Part shown: positions 17,714 through 27,054 of the stretch, piece after piece | Numbering within the stretch: position 1 is the stretch's first letter | Layout of the letters: each line of letters opens with the position of its first letter | DNA from: an uncultured Sulfurovum sp. | GTDB taxonomy: Bacteria > Campylobacterota > Campylobacteria > Campylobacterales > Sulfurovaceae | Length of the DNA: 64,000 nt | Reading direction: 5' to 3' | NCBI GenBank assembly: GCA_913055205.1 | Contig: CAJXJN010000006.1 | Location: forward strand, 1 to 64,000 | Notes under the pieces: model-generated | Told to the model about the DNA's origin: nothing | Database searches by the model: none | Seen by the model: the letters and a program-made list of their open reading frames with translations, nothing else | Made by a program: the position numbers and the translations under genes

Positions 17714-18526
17714 ATGAGTATTCATACACCCAAGATAGAAAAAAAAGTAACTTTAACAACTATTGCGAAGATGAAAGGTGTAGAGCCTATTACGATGGTG
17801 ACAGCGTATGATGCTCTTTTTGCACAACTTTTTGATGGTGAAGTGGAGATGATCCTTGTAGGGGATAGTCTCAATATGAGTTTTCTTGGTAAAGAAGATA
17901 CGCTTTCGGCAACAATGGACCAGATGATCTATCATACACAGGCTGTCTGTAATGGTGCGAAATTGCCGCTTATTGTACTTGATATGCCTTTTGGTTCTTA
18001 TACTACCCCTGAAATTGCAGTGCAAAATGCAACAAGGGCGTATCAAGAGACCAATGCGCAAGCTGTCAAAATAGAGGGTGGAAAAGAGAGAGCACACATT
18101 GTTAAAGCGCTTACACAGAACTCTATTGCTGTACTTGGACACATAGGGCTTATGCCTCAGTATTTACGAAGCGATGGTGGATATAAGATAAGAGGGAAAG
18201 ACCAGGCAGACATAGAGACTCTCGTGGAAGATGCGAAAGCACTTGAAGCTGCCGGGGTATTTGCCATTGTCGTAGAAGGGGTGAAAAGTGAAGCAGCAGA
18301 GGCTATTACTAAAGCAGTATCTGTACCGACCATAGGTATCGGTGCAGGCAATACCACAGATGGACAGGTATTGGTCTGGAGTGATATGTTCGGTTTCTTT
18401 GAAGCATTCAAACCGAAGTTTGTAAAGCAGTATTGTGATGGAGCTAAATATGTACGTGATGCCTTGGAAGCCTACAGAAATGAAGTAAAAGCAAAAGAGT
18501 TTCCCAGCAAAGAATATACCTACTAA
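17714..18526 (+). CDS. panB: 3-methyl-2-oxobutanoate hydroxymethyltransferase
   Basis: PanB makes ketopantoate for pantothenate and CoA. The 270-residue TIM-barrel enzyme has the expected ITMVTAYDALFAQL, the metal-binding DSLNM and DMPFGSY segments, KIEGG (about 117), GHIGLMPQ and GIGAGNTTDGQVLVWSDMFG. The ATG at 17714 gives a normal family length. A 240-bp leader region upstream carries a dispersed palindromic repeat. The gene is followed 9 bp later by the BON lipoprotein. Confidence 0.95.
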   Translation: MSIHTPKIEKKVTLTTIAKMKGVEPITMVTAYDALFAQLFDGEVEMILVGDSLNMSFLGKEDTLSATMDQMIYHTQAVCNGAKLPLIVLDMPFGSYTTPEIAVQNATRAYQETNAQAVKIEGGKERAHIVKALTQNSIAVLGHIGLMPQYLRSDGGYKIRGKDQADIETLVEDAKALEAAGVFAIVVEGVKSEAAEAITKAVSVPTIGIGAGNTTDGQVLVWSDMFGFFEAFKPKFVKQYCDGAKYVRDALEAYRNEVKAKEFPSKEYTY

Positions 18527-18534
18527 GGGGTTTT

Positions 18535-18834
18535 ATGATAAAAATAGTTTTAAGCATATTAAGTGTTATGGCAGTAATTATGATGAGTGGATGTGCAGAT
18601 AACAGTAATGTTAAACCGAGTAAAATAGCTGGTTTTGGTGCTGCTTCTGATGTAAAAAACAAGCTCAGTACAACGCAGGGACTACAAAATACCAATATTA
18701 TAGTGAGCGTAAAAAATGGCAAAATGGTATTGAATGGCGTAGTACATAGTGAAAAACAGAAATATTTAGCAAGCAGTGTAGCAAGATCAGTAAAAAGTTC
18801 CGGTACTGTAGTAAATCGTTTGGCGGTACAGTAA
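18535..18834 (+). CDS. BON-domain lipoprotein
   Basis: This 99-residue protein starts with a lipoprotein signal (lipobox MSGC, Cys at about 20) and carries one BON domain: VKNKLSTTQGLQNTNIIVSVKNGKMVLNG-type strands and a final VARSVKSSGTVVNRL helix-strand. BON domains are periplasmic and are thought to associate with membranes. AAGGGG precedes the ATG. It lies between panB and ruvB, with 3 bp to ruvB. Its role is unknown; OsmY-like stress or envelope functions are typical of relatives. Confidence 0.82.
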   Translation: MIKIVLSILSVMAVIMMSGCADNSNVKPSKIAGFGAASDVKNKLSTTQGLQNTNIIVSVKNGKMVLNGVVHSEKQKYLASSVARSVKSSGTVVNRLAVQ

Positions 18835-18837
18835 ATC

Positions 18838-19848
18838 ATGGAAAGAATGGTTGAAATAGAACGCTTCGAGGAGGAAGCAAGCTATGAAGTGACACTTCGT
18901 CCCAGTTCATGGGATGAGTATATAGGGCAAGAGAAGATCAAAAAGAATCTCAAAGTTTTTATAGAGGCAAGTAAAAGGAGAAATGAAGCTTTAGACCACA
19001 TACTTTTCTTTGGACCTCCGGGTTTGGGTAAAACGACCATAGCAAATATTATTGCCACAGAGATGGGTGCAAACATTAAGACTACTGCTGCTCCGATGAT
19101 AGAAAAGGCAGGGGATTTGGCTGCACTCTTGACTAATATTGAAGAGGGAGACATCCTTTTTATAGATGAAATTCACCGTATGAGTCCAGCTATCGAAGAG
19201 ATACTCTATCCTGCGATGGAGGATTTTCGTTTAGATATCATTATTGGCTCCGGTCCTGCAGCACAAACGGTAAAAATAGACTTGCCACGTTTCACGCTTA
19301 TAGGTGCAACCACAAGAGCCGGGATGCTCTCAAACCCTTTACGTGAGCGTTTTGGTATGCATTTTCGTATGCAGTTCTATACCCCTGAAGAGTTAGCAAA
19401 AATTGTTGCCCAAGCTGCCCATAAACTTGAAAAACCTTCTCAAGAGAAAGCCTCTATTGAGATAGCCAGAAGAAGTAGAGGTACACCGCGTATCGCACTT
19501 CGTCTGCTTAAGAGGGTAAGAGATTTTTCTGAAGTCGCCAACGAAAATGAAGTGACATTGGAGCGTGCACAGTACGCTTTAGATGAACTTGGTGTCAACA
19601 ACCTTGGGTTTGATGAACAAGATATACAGTTATTGGAGCTATTGGTAAGTGCTAAAAATAAACCGATGGGGCTTAGCACCATTGGTGCAGCACTCAGTGA
19701 AGATGAGGGTACTATAGAAGATGTGTTGGAACCGTATCTTATTGCAAACGGATATATAGAACGAACAGCCCGTGGGCGTATAGCCACACAAAAAAGCTAT
19801 GAACATTTTAAACTGGGTGGATTAACAAAGAAAGGTCTTTTTGAATGA
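18838..19848 (+). CDS. ruvB: Holliday junction branch-migration helicase RuvB
   Basis: RuvB is the hexameric motor that, with RuvA, moves Holliday junctions. The 336-residue AAA+ protein shows [11 protein letters not shown], Walker [12 protein letters not shown] (about 60), Walker B FIDEIHRM, sensor 1 GATTRAG, the Arg finger region NPLRERFG and a C-terminal winged helix (ENPLGLST-like [15 protein letters not shown]). The next ATG (18847) has GGAAAG too close to be useful, so the first ATG is kept. Its stop overlaps the permease start. Confidence 0.97.
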   Translation: MERMVEIERFEEEASYEVTLRPSSWDEYIGQEKIKKNLKVFIEASKRRNEALDHILFFGPPGLGKTTIANIIATEMGANIKTTAAPMIEKAGDLAALLTNIEEGDILFIDEIHRMSPAIEEILYPAMEDFRLDIIIGSGPAAQTVKIDLPRFTLIGATTRAGMLSNPLRERFGMHFRMQFYTPEELAKIVAQAAHKLEKPSQEKASIEIARRSRGTPRIALRLLKRVRDFSEVANENEVTLERAQYALDELGVNNLGFDEQDIQLLELLVSAKNKPMGLSTIGAALSEDEGTIEDVLEPYLIANGYIERTARGRIATQKSYEHFKLGGLTKKGLFE

Positions 19849-20888
19849 TTAGCAATAAAAGCTTAATGATCACCGTACTCTTTGTCCTCTCGATTATCGG
19901 TGCGTATAGCATTTATAAACCTTTTCTACTCTCCATAGTCGTTGCTATGTTACTTACAATGGCTACGTATAACTTAACTAAAAAAGTAATCAAACATTTT
20001 AAATCAAGAAAGATAAGTGCTGTTATTGTTACGATTTTTCTAACCCTTATTATTTTTGTTCCTATCGTTTATATTGCAACTGTTGGAGTATCATATGCCT
20101 CAAATATTGATGTTGCAACTATTAAAGAGGTTACTTCTGTAGTAAAAACATTTTCCGAAGAGGTCCCTTATCTGAAAGAGTGGGTTGAGGCAGGCTTAAG
20201 CGATGAGAAGATCGCAGGGTATATTAAAGAGTCTACCTTATATATGACAACAGCAGGAAGTGTAGGACTTGGATTTGTAAAAAACATGGTGCTTGTCCTT
20301 GTGTTTTACTTTATCATTAACTATTACGGAGAGCGTTTTTTTGAGTTGGTACGCGCACTGATGCCCGTAAGTAAAATGAAAAGTGCAAAGATGATACATG
20401 AAGTTTCCTCTACTATGGAGGTGGTTTTTTATTCTATCATAGTGACTGCTATTTTTGAAGGCTTCCTTTTTGGCATTATGGTGAGTCAGTTTGGATTTAA
20501 TGGTTTGTTGTTTGGTGTTATCTATGGGTTTGCTTCTCTTATTCCTATTATTGGTGGTGCGGTGGTGTGGATACCGGTCGCACTCTATAGTTGGACAAAA
20601 ATAGATGCTAATACAGCTATTGTTATTGCAAGTTATTCGGTGATCATTATCTCTATTATTGCAGATACTTTCGTTAAGCCGGTTATTATTAAAGTGATTA
20701 AAGAAGATCTGCTTAAAAGTACTATCGAGATCAATGAAATAGTCATTTTCTTCTCTATTTTAGCAGGTATGAGTACCTATGGTTTCTGGGGAATGATCCT
20801 GGGACCGGCAATCACCTCATTTTTGATCGCCATTACAAAAATATATATTGACTACAATTATAAAGAGCAGGCTATCGGAAGAAACTAA
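19845..20888 (+). CDS. AI-2E family (PerM/YdiK-like) membrane protein
   Basis: This 347-residue polytopic protein of the AI-2 exporter superfamily has an N-terminal helix pair, a periplasmic segment (about 80-130) and a C-terminal helical bundle with [22 protein letters not shown] and [13 protein letters not shown], followed by [19 protein letters not shown]. These last motifs define the family. Some members export autoinducer-2, others act as Na+/H+ antiporters; which applies here cannot be said. It overlaps ruvB by 4 bp. Confidence 0.87.
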   Translation: MISNKSLMITVLFVLSIIGAYSIYKPFLLSIVVAMLLTMATYNLTKKVIKHFKSRKISAVIVTIFLTLIIFVPIVYIATVGVSYASNIDVATIKEVTSVVKTFSEEVPYLKEWVEAGLSDEKIAGYIKESTLYMTTAGSVGLGFVKNMVLVLVFYFIINYYGERFFELVRALMPVSKMKSAKMIHEVSSTMEVVFYSIIVTAIFEGFLFGIMVSQFGFNGLLFGVIYGFASLIPIIGGAVVWIPVALYSWTKIDANTAIVIASYSVIIISIIADTFVKPVIIKVIKEDLLKSTIEINEIVIFFSILAGMSTYGFWGMILGPAITSFLIAITKIYIDYNYKEQAIGRN

Positions 20889-20923
20889 AAGTTTCAAAAG
20901 AAGGTTTTCATATAGGAGATGTT

Positions 20924-20962
20924 ATGATACTAACAGAGGGTGCATCTAAAAACCATAAATAA
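20924..20962 (+). CDS. possible 12-residue leader peptide
   Basis: An AGGAG sits 5 nt before ATG, and the frame reads MILTEGASKNHK then TAA. Its end lies within the left arm of the hairpin at 20946-20983. A small well-initiated frame running into a hairpin upstream of the response regulator is the layout of a leader peptide, but the frame could also be chance. Confidence 0.3.
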   Translation: MILTEGASKNHK

Positions 20963-20983
20963 ATATGCATAATGGGTTTTTAG
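20946..20983. terminator. A-tract / T-tract hairpin
   Basis: CTAAAAACC and GGTTTTTAG form a 9-bp stem around a 20-nt AT-rich loop that can extend the stem. It sits 58 bp after the AI-2E gene and could terminate on either strand. Confidence 0.45.
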
Positions 20984-21037
20984 AGCTGTTTTAAAAATAC
21001 AATAATTACTTTTGGTAATTGGTAAAAGGAAAAAGTC

Positions 21038-21718
21038 ATTATTAAAATATTGATTATAGAAGATGATCCGGAGTTGGCGCTCATCTTAACAAACTACTTA
21101 ACTAAGTACGACATGGAAGTCATTGGTGCAGAGGATCCTTATATTGGGCTCTCTTTACTAACCCAACATGAATTTGATCTGATCATTTTGGATCTGACCC
21201 TTCCTGGGATGGATGGATTAGAGGTGATTCCCAAGATCAGAGAGATAAGTAATATTCCTATTATCATCTCTTCTGCACGAGATGATATTACCGATAAGGT
21301 GATCGGTATGGAGCGTGGTGCAGATGACTATATGCCGAAACCCTATGACCCCAGAGAGCTTGTCACACGGATCAAAACGATCTTAAGACGTACGCATAGC
21401 ATGGAAGAGAAGGTAGAAAAAAAAGAAGAACTCTTTGTAGCAGATATGAAAGCACGCGTGATCACCTTTAGAGGAGTGTTTTTAGACTTGACAGCAGCTG
21501 AGTATGATATCTTGTCTATGTTGATCCAGCATAAAAATGGTTCAGTTTCCAGAGAGCAGCTTCTTTATGAAAGTGAACATATCGATGATGATAGTTCCAT
21601 TAAAAATATTGATGTGATCATCTCTCGGATCCGACAAAAAATTGCCAAGATAGATCCTGATCATATCTATATCAAGCCTATTCGTGGTGTAGGGTATCTT
21701 TTAACAGACCGTGTATGA
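21038..21718 (+). CDS. OmpR-family response regulator, probable ATT start
   Basis: The receiver domain has the acidic pair EDD, the phospho-acceptor in ILDLTLPGMDG and the Lys in MPKPYDP; the C-terminal winged helix (about 125-222) ends with IKPIRGVGYLLT. From the only common start codon (TTG, 21050) the protein lacks the first beta-strand residues. Reading from ATT at 21038 gives MIKILIIEDD, the usual start, with AAAGGA 7 nt upstream, so I place the start there. The gene overlaps the sensor kinase by 4 bp. The partner suggests an ArsR/ArsS-type envelope or acid stress system. Confidence 0.85.
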   Translation: MIKILIIEDDPELALILTNYLTKYDMEVIGAEDPYIGLSLLTQHEFDLIILDLTLPGMDGLEVIPKIREISNIPIIISSARDDITDKVIGMERGADDYMPKPYDPRELVTRIKTILRRTHSMEEKVEKKEELFVADMKARVITFRGVFLDLTAAEYDILSMLIQHKNGSVSREQLLYESEHIDDDSSIKNIDVIISRIRQKIAKIDPDHIYIKPIRGVGYLLTDRV

Positions 21719-22959
21719 AAAATCTATCTGTAACCACTTTTATTCATATTCTTTTTTCTGTAGCGATCACCATACTGATCGCTACTTTCTTACTGTTCCT
21801 CTCTTGGGATGAAGACCGTCACAAGATCGATGAGTTTAAACGTTATCAACTTATCTCTCTTACATTCCTTTCAAACTTACGTCTAAATCCTGATGAGGAA
21901 GAACTTAAGAAACTGTATAAAGATCTACGTGTCAAACCTATATCACCACCAGAAGCAAAGAAAATAAAACAGGAAATAGAAAAGATCGGTGAAACGATTT
22001 TTTCCGGAGGTTCTTCTGTAGGACAGGTACGTGTGTTTAAAATACATGATGCGCACTATATTTATGTACAACGTATGGAACATAATCTTATGCTTAAAGA
22101 TAACAGACCCAAAAACTACTATTTTGAGATTGCTGTTTCTTTAGGGGTTTTTCTTATAGGGTTGCTGCTGTTACTCTATCTGGCTGTTTTGCGAAAGCTT
22201 TATCCTTTAAAAAAATTACATACACAGATACAAAAATTTGCCAAAGGGGATATGCAAACACGTATTACTTACCTCTATGATGACGAAATAGGAAAGATCG
22301 CTAAAAGTTTTGATGATGCTATTGTACATATCAATCAACTGAGTGCTTCTAAAAACCTTTTTATGCGTAATATGATGCATGAGCTTAAAACACCTATTAC
22401 CAAAGGCCGTATCGTAGCTGAAATGCTGGAAGACGAGAGTACTAAAAAGATACTTGTACGTGCGTTTGAACGTATGAATGAGCTTATCTCTGAACTTGCA
22501 GAGATAGAGAGAGTAACCACACAAAGTTTTGAGCCGAATTTTGAGTATGTGACACTTAAAGAGGTGGTAGAAAAAAGCCAGGAACTTTTGATGGCAGAGA
22601 GTGGTTGTGTAAAGCTTGAAATAGAAAACAGAGCATTGACAACGGATATAAAATTAATGGCTTTAGCGATTAAAAACTTACTTGACAATGGTATAAAATA
22701 TGGTAAAAACAAGTGTGTAATGCTTCGTTCAAATGGTCAAAACATTGAGATTCTTTCCGAAGGGGAAGAATTGCAACATCCTTTAGCCTATTATACTGAA
22801 CCCTTTTCTCAGGAAGAGAAGAGAAGCAGTGGATTTGGATTGGGACTTTATATTGTCCACAGTATTTTGGAAAAATTAGGGTATGGGTTAGAATACAGAT
22901 ATAAAGAGGGAAAAAATATTTTTATGATACATATAGAAAAACCCTCCGGTATGGCTTAA
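21715..22959 (+). CDS. ArsS-like sensor histidine kinase
   Basis: This 414-residue inner-membrane kinase has a transmembrane helix at about 8-30, a periplasmic sensor domain of about 110 residues (Lys/Glu/Pro-rich), a second helix (about 140-162), a HAMP linker, the phospho-acceptor His in MMHELKTPITKGR, an N-box (IKNLLDNGIKYG) and a G-box (GFGLGLYIVHSIL). The layout and the TPITKG box match the ArsS group of Campylobacterota, in which Helicobacter ArsS senses acid. The signal here is unknown. Confidence 0.88.
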   Translation: MKNLSVTTFIHILFSVAITILIATFLLFLSWDEDRHKIDEFKRYQLISLTFLSNLRLNPDEEELKKLYKDLRVKPISPPEAKKIKQEIEKIGETIFSGGSSVGQVRVFKIHDAHYIYVQRMEHNLMLKDNRPKNYYFEIAVSLGVFLIGLLLLLYLAVLRKLYPLKKLHTQIQKFAKGDMQTRITYLYDDEIGKIAKSFDDAIVHINQLSASKNLFMRNMMHELKTPITKGRIVAEMLEDESTKKILVRAFERMNELISELAEIERVTTQSFEPNFEYVTLKEVVEKSQELLMAESGCVKLEIENRALTTDIKLMALAIKNLLDNGIKYGKNKCVMLRSNGQNIEILSEGEELQHPLAYYTEPFSQEEKRSSGFGLGLYIVHSILEKLGYGLEYRYKEGKNIFMIHIEKPSGMA

Positions 22960-22971
22960 AGTTATCCGTAT

Positions 22972-22991
22972 TATTATGTCATTCCGGATAA
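22972..22991 (+). terminator. hairpin after the sensor kinase
   Basis: TTATCCG and CGGATAA are separated by 6 nt, 13 bp after the stop codon. No T run follows. It may end the two-component operon. Confidence 0.3.
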
Positions 22992-23105
22992 GAGCTATAA
23001 TCTAAAAAATTAGAAAAGTTTAACAGATTATAGACTCTGAAACAAGTTGTCCATAGAAAAATCTCTTGGGATAGAGAGGATGGCAGATACGCTAAGCCAA
23101 AGAAC

Positions 23106-24404
23106 TTAATCTCTTAATGCCTCAGCGATCAGCTCCAATGGGTTTTTAAAGATCGTCTCTACCTCTGCATTGTTCATTGCTTCACTTAGTTGAACACGAC
23201 ACGCTGAACATTCAGCACTTACATAGTGTGCTTTGGTCTCTTTGATCATTGCCGCTTTTGGTTTCCCCGCAGCTTCAGCGAAGTGAAACTTCTCAGTTTG
23301 CATGGTCACACCACCAAAACCACAACAACGATTAGGGTCACTCATCTCTACCATTGGGTAGTTAGGAGCAAGTAGATTACGCGGTTCTTCGTAAATACCC
23401 TGTACTTTTCTTGCATGGCAAGGATCATGGTAAGTCACTACTTCATCAAATTTTTTGCCTTTGGTCTCAAGCATCTCTTTGAGGTTTGTGTTATCATGCA
23501 GCCATGCTGTAGCCATATGAATTTTTTCAGTTACTTTAGCAGCTCTCTCTTTCCACTCCGGCATATCATGGTTTTCAAAAAAGACTTGCCAGTCATGCTT
23601 AACCATGGCAGAACAGGTAGCTTCCGGGATGAGCATGGCATCACACTCATCCATAAAACTTTCAAAGTATTCGATATTTTTCTTGGTCATGTACTCCACT
23701 GAACTCATATCTCCTGTAAAGTAAGCAGGAGCACCACAGCAAAGCTGTTTTTTAGGGATAAATACATCAATATCAAGTTTTGCAAGTATCTCAACCAAGC
23801 CATCACCAATACTCGTATAGTTGTAGTTTGCCAAACAACCGATGAAGATGGCAACCCTTGGTTTCTTGCCTTCACCCTTGGCCGGGATCTCTTCCGGATA
23901 GCTATTAAGAAAGCTTGTTTTTGCCATAGAAGGAAGGAGTCGTCCCTTTTTAACCATAGGAAGTGAAAACCTTGCACGCAATCCTCTGTCTTTGTCATCT
24001 TGTGCTAACGCACAGGTTTTAAACATATACCCAAACTTCATCACAAAATCCATAATTCTACGGTTGCGAAGAAGGAAAAAGAAACCTTTTTTAAACCATG
24101 CAATACCAAATTTGTCAGCGATATCTGCACGTACCTCTTCGATGACCATATCGGTTGCAAGTGAGTTTGGACAGACATCTACACAGTTGGTGCAAAGGAA
24201 ACAACTTTCAAAAATATTTTTAGCTGTTTTGTCTAGCTCCAAATCACCACGTTGATATGCACCTAGAAGGTCTATAAATCCACGAGGAGAGGTTGTCTCG
24301 TCAGGATTGACTTGGTGGATAGTACAAACGGGAATACATTTTCCGCATTTGATACAGTCATCGCTTGTAGCGGTAAAATTAAAAATATCTTCAGGTTTTT
24401 TCAT
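23106..24404 (-). CDS. Fe-S oxidoreductase with two CCG domains (GlcF/HdrB-like)
   Basis: This 432-residue protein begins with two [4Fe-4S] motifs of ferredoxin type, CIKCGKCIPVC (about 17) and CFLCTNCVDVCP (about 68), followed by two CCG domains: CLANYNYTS...CCGAPAYFTGD and YHDPCHARK...CCGFGG. This is the plan of glycolate oxidase GlcF, GlpC, LutA and HdrDE-like proteins, which carry electrons from a flavin dehydrogenase. No dehydrogenase gene is adjacent, so the donor is unknown. Cytoplasmic or membrane-peripheral. It lies 18 bp downstream of hemN. Confidence 0.87.
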   Translation of the reverse strand: MKKPEDIFNFTATSDDCIKCGKCIPVCTIHQVNPDETTSPRGFIDLLGAYQRGDLELDKTAKNIFESCFLCTNCVDVCPNSLATDMVIEEVRADIADKFGIAWFKKGFFFLLRNRRIMDFVMKFGYMFKTCALAQDDKDRGLRARFSLPMVKKGRLLPSMAKTSFLNSYPEEIPAKGEGKKPRVAIFIGCLANYNYTSIGDGLVEILAKLDIDVFIPKKQLCCGAPAYFTGDMSSVEYMTKKNIEYFESFMDECDAMLIPEATCSAMVKHDWQVFFENHDMPEWKERAAKVTEKIHMATAWLHDNTNLKEMLETKGKKFDEVVTYHDPCHARKVQGIYEEPRNLLAPNYPMVEMSDPNRCCGFGGVTMQTEKFHFAEAAGKPKAAMIKETKAHYVSAECSACRVQLSEAMNNAEVETIFKNPLELIAEALRD

Positions 24405-24422
24405 ATATCTCTCATATTGTTA

Positions 24423-25790
24423 TTATACTGTTTTAGAAAAACTCTTTTTATTTCCACCATACTTATTCATATAAGCATCAAATGGCATGGCAATGTTACG
24501 GATGAGGAGTGTTCCTGTTGGACTGACAGTGATCTTCTCATCGGTGATGGTTACAAGATCTGCATCTACAAACTCCTGCAGTGCTTCAAGGGCATCAGCA
24601 AAATAGGCTTTAAAGTCTATGTTATGCTCTTTTTCCACTCGTTTGATATCTATGGAGAAGTTTGCCATCAACTCCATAATAACCGCTTTACGCAGGTAGT
24701 CATCTTCATTGAGGTTTATACCTCTTTCAAAAGGGAGTCTGCCCGCATCTATGGATTCTTCATATGTTTTCATATCTTTGGTATTTTGTGCATAGTAGTG
24801 ACTACCTTCACCGATGCTGGTCAGACCAATACCGATGAGGTTTGAACCACCTTTAGTGGTGTATCCTTGGAAGTTTCTATGCAGTTCACCTTTTGCTATG
24901 GCAGCAAAGAGTTCATCTTCAGGCTTTGCAAAGTGATCCATACCTACCATTTTATAGCCATTACTCTCAAAAAAGTCAATAGTATATTGGAAGATCTGTA
25001 ATTTTACATCAGGTGTAGGCAATGTTGTTTCATCAAATTTACGCATGGTTTTCTTCATCCAAGGTACATGCGCATAGTTAAATACTGCCAGTCTGTCAGG
25101 ATTCAGTGTAAATGCCTCTTGAAGTGTCTTTTTGAAACTCTCAAAGGTTTGATAAGGCAGACCATAGATAAGGTCAACGTTGATGCTGTTTATGCCATAT
25201 TTACGTGCAAGATCAACGGCTGCTTTAGTTAGGTCATAAGGTTGGATACGGTGGATCTCCTGTTGTACTTTCGGGTCAAAATCCTGTACACCAAAAGAGA
25301 TACGGTTAAAACCATGTTTCTGGAAGACTTGCATCTGTTCTTCATTGAAGAAACGAGGGTCGATTTCACAGCTAACCTCTGCATCTTTGCTCCAGTTTGG
25401 AAATTTAGATTTCACATAGGTAATGATCTCATCAAGCTCAAAAGCTTTGTAAAAAGTAGGTGTTCCCCCACCAAAGTGAAACTGGATCACTTCACGTGAT
25501 GTATCTAGATGTTTTGCCAGGATATCTATCTCTTTTTTCAAATACTCGATGTAGCTGCTTAGCTTCTCTTCTTTAGACGTAAAGACCACATTACATCCGC
25601 AAAAATAACATGCAGATCTACAGAATGGTAAATGAATGTAGAGTGAAAGTTTTTCTGTACCCTCTTCAAGGTATTTAAGGTATGCATCGTAACTGAAGCT
25701 CTCATCAAATTCTAATGCAGTCGGATAACTTGTATATCTTGGTCCTGGTTTGGAGTATTTGCTGAATTTTTCTAAATCTATTTGGCTCAA
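24423..25790 (-). CDS. hemN: oxygen-independent coproporphyrinogen III oxidase
   Basis: This radical-SAM enzyme converts coproporphyrinogen III to protoporphyrinogen IX without oxygen in haem synthesis. The 455-residue protein has the HemN signature CRSACYFCGCN (C-x3-C-x2-C-x-C, about 61), HFGGGTPTF, a DPRF segment and GISFGVQDFD-like RISFGVQDFDPKVQ. The extra Cys of the C-x-C end separates true HemN from HemW. This fits the microaerobic or anaerobic life of the group, as does hemB at 29837. Confidence 0.94.
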   Translation of the reverse strand: MSQIDLEKFSKYSKPGPRYTSYPTALEFDESFSYDAYLKYLEEGTEKLSLYIHLPFCRSACYFCGCNVVFTSKEEKLSSYIEYLKKEIDILAKHLDTSREVIQFHFGGGTPTFYKAFELDEIITYVKSKFPNWSKDAEVSCEIDPRFFNEEQMQVFQKHGFNRISFGVQDFDPKVQQEIHRIQPYDLTKAAVDLARKYGINSINVDLIYGLPYQTFESFKKTLQEAFTLNPDRLAVFNYAHVPWMKKTMRKFDETTLPTPDVKLQIFQYTIDFFESNGYKMVGMDHFAKPEDELFAAIAKGELHRNFQGYTTKGGSNLIGIGLTSIGEGSHYYAQNTKDMKTYEESIDAGRLPFERGINLNEDDYLRKAVIMELMANFSIDIKRVEKEHNIDFKAYFADALEALQEFVDADLVTITDEKITVSPTGTLLIRNIAMPFDAYMNKYGGNKKSFSKTV

Positions 25791-25812
25791 GGTCTTTCCT
25801 TTGGAAAGAGTG

Positions 25813-25840
25813 TTTAGTGTTTAGCATTTAGCGTTTAGAG
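25813..25840 (+). repeat. heptamer array (TTTAGNN x4)
   Basis: Four consecutive 7-bp units, TTTAGTG, TTTAGCA, TTTAGCG and TTTAGAG, lie 22 bp upstream of the hemN start codon. Related units occur inverted at 25931-25952 and at 41740-41760. Confidence 0.75.
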
Positions 25841-25896
25841 ATTTTTTCATTGTCTCTTTCGCAGTGTGCTGTATACTGGAACACTCATTTTTTCTA

Positions 25897-25929
25897 TTTT
25901 ACTATTATTTTACTATTATTTTACTATTC
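25897..25929 (+). repeat. 11-bp tandem repeat (TTTTACTATTA x3)
   Basis: Three copies of an 11-bp unit, the last ending in C instead of A. The period is close to one helical turn, which would phase the T-tracts. It lies between hemN and argF. Confidence 0.8.
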
Positions 25930-25930
25930 T

Positions 25931-25952
25931 GAACGCTTAGCACTAAACGCTG
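25931..25952 (-). repeat. heptamer units behind argF
   Basis: Reading the minus strand, CAGCGTTTAGTGCTAAGCGTTC begins 5 bp after the argF stop codon. It contains the same TTTAG/TTCAG heptamer family as 25813-25840 and 41740-41760. Confidence 0.6.
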
Positions 25953-25957
25953 TTGGA

Positions 25958-26878
25958 TCAGCGATGCTGATCTAACCATACCATGATACCCTTCTGTGCA
26001 TGCAGTCTGTTCTCTGCTTCATTAAAGATGACATCTGCATGTTTCTCAAAGGTCTCTTCACTCACTTCATAGTCTCTATAGGCAGGTAAACAGTGTAAGA
26101 AAATGGCATCTTCTTTAGCGAGGGCCATCATAGACTCATCGACCATATAGCCTTCAAATGCTTTAAGACGGATCTCTTTTTCATCTTCTTGACCCATAGA
26201 GACCCAAGTATCGGTAGTGACCACATCACAATCTTTTATTGCTTCTTTAGGGTCGTTACCAAAGGTGATGACAGCACCGCTCTCTTTGGCTATCTCAAGC
26301 GCATCCGCTACGATAGCCTCATCACATTCATACCCTTTTGGTGTAGCCACTCTAAGCTCAAAGCCGAGTTTTGCTGCAAGCATCAACCATGAGTGGGTCA
26401 TGTTGTTCCCATCACCTACATAGGCGACCACCGGGTTTTTCTCTTTACCGAACTCTATCATGGTGAGGTAGTCGGTCATGAGTTGTACCGGGTGGTAAGA
26501 GTCTGTAAGACCATTGATGACCGGCACTTTGGAGTAGTGCGCAAACTCTTCAAGTTTTGACTGCTCGAAAGTACGTATCATCACCATATCTACCATACGA
26601 GAGATCACTCTAGCCGTATCTTTCATAGGTTCACCACGCCCTAGCTGGATGTCATTGCTGGAGAGAAAGAGTCCTATACCACCAAGCTGATAGATACCTG
26701 TCTCAAAACTCACACGCGTACGTGTAGAACTTTTTTCAAATATCATCCCAAGTGTCTGATGTTCCATATAGGGAACAAACTTACGCTGCTTGGTCTGTGC
26801 TTTTATCTTCTGTGCCAGTGCTATCATCTCCAAGATCTCTTCTTTAGTAAAATCTTTGAGTGTCAAAAAGTGTCTCAT
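25958..26878 (-). CDS. argF: ornithine carbamoyltransferase
   Basis: ArgF makes citrulline from ornithine and carbamoyl phosphate in arginine synthesis. The 306-residue protein carries the carbamoyl-phosphate motif [11 protein letters not shown] (about 52), [11 protein letters not shown], the ornithine-loop DTWVSMGQE and the catalytic HCLPAYRD (about 265). This HCLPA motif separates it from aspartate carbamoyltransferase, whose gene pyrB is at 41766. The start at 26878 gives [10 protein letters not shown], the usual beginning. Confidence 0.95.
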   Translation of the reverse strand: MRHFLTLKDFTKEEILEMIALAQKIKAQTKQRKFVPYMEHQTLGMIFEKSSTRTRVSFETGIYQLGGIGLFLSSNDIQLGRGEPMKDTARVISRMVDMVMIRTFEQSKLEEFAHYSKVPVINGLTDSYHPVQLMTDYLTMIEFGKEKNPVVAYVGDGNNMTHSWLMLAAKLGFELRVATPKGYECDEAIVADALEIAKESGAVITFGNDPKEAIKDCDVVTTDTWVSMGQEDEKEIRLKAFEGYMVDESMMALAKEDAIFLHCLPAYRDYEVSEETFEKHADVIFNEAENRLHAQKGIMVWLDQHR

Positions 26879-26996
26879 GGGACCATCCTCATATATATCA
26901 TATACTAGTCACCCTCGTACTTGGTGCGTGGGAATCCTAAGCATATAAAATTTAAAAGAGAATATTCTACCATAAAATGCTTGAAAGGGCTATGTC

Positions 26997-27022
26997 CCCT
27001 ATGTTCGAGTTATTCATAGGGG
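26997..27022. other. 8-bp hairpin next to a G8 tract
   Basis: CCCCTATG and CATAGGGG flank a 10-nt loop; a run of eight G begins a few bases later at about 27028. The hairpin lies between argF and the cytochrome gene, 33 bp after the latter's stop in transcription order, and could terminate it. Confidence 0.35.
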
Positions 27023-27054
27023 GCTAAGGGGGGGGATTCGGTAATGATTTTAAA

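Noticed and set aside
25801..25957. Heptamer and 11-mer repeats as a plasmid-type iteron origin
   Set aside because: No replication gene is nearby and the units are few and degenerate; housekeeping genes flank them.
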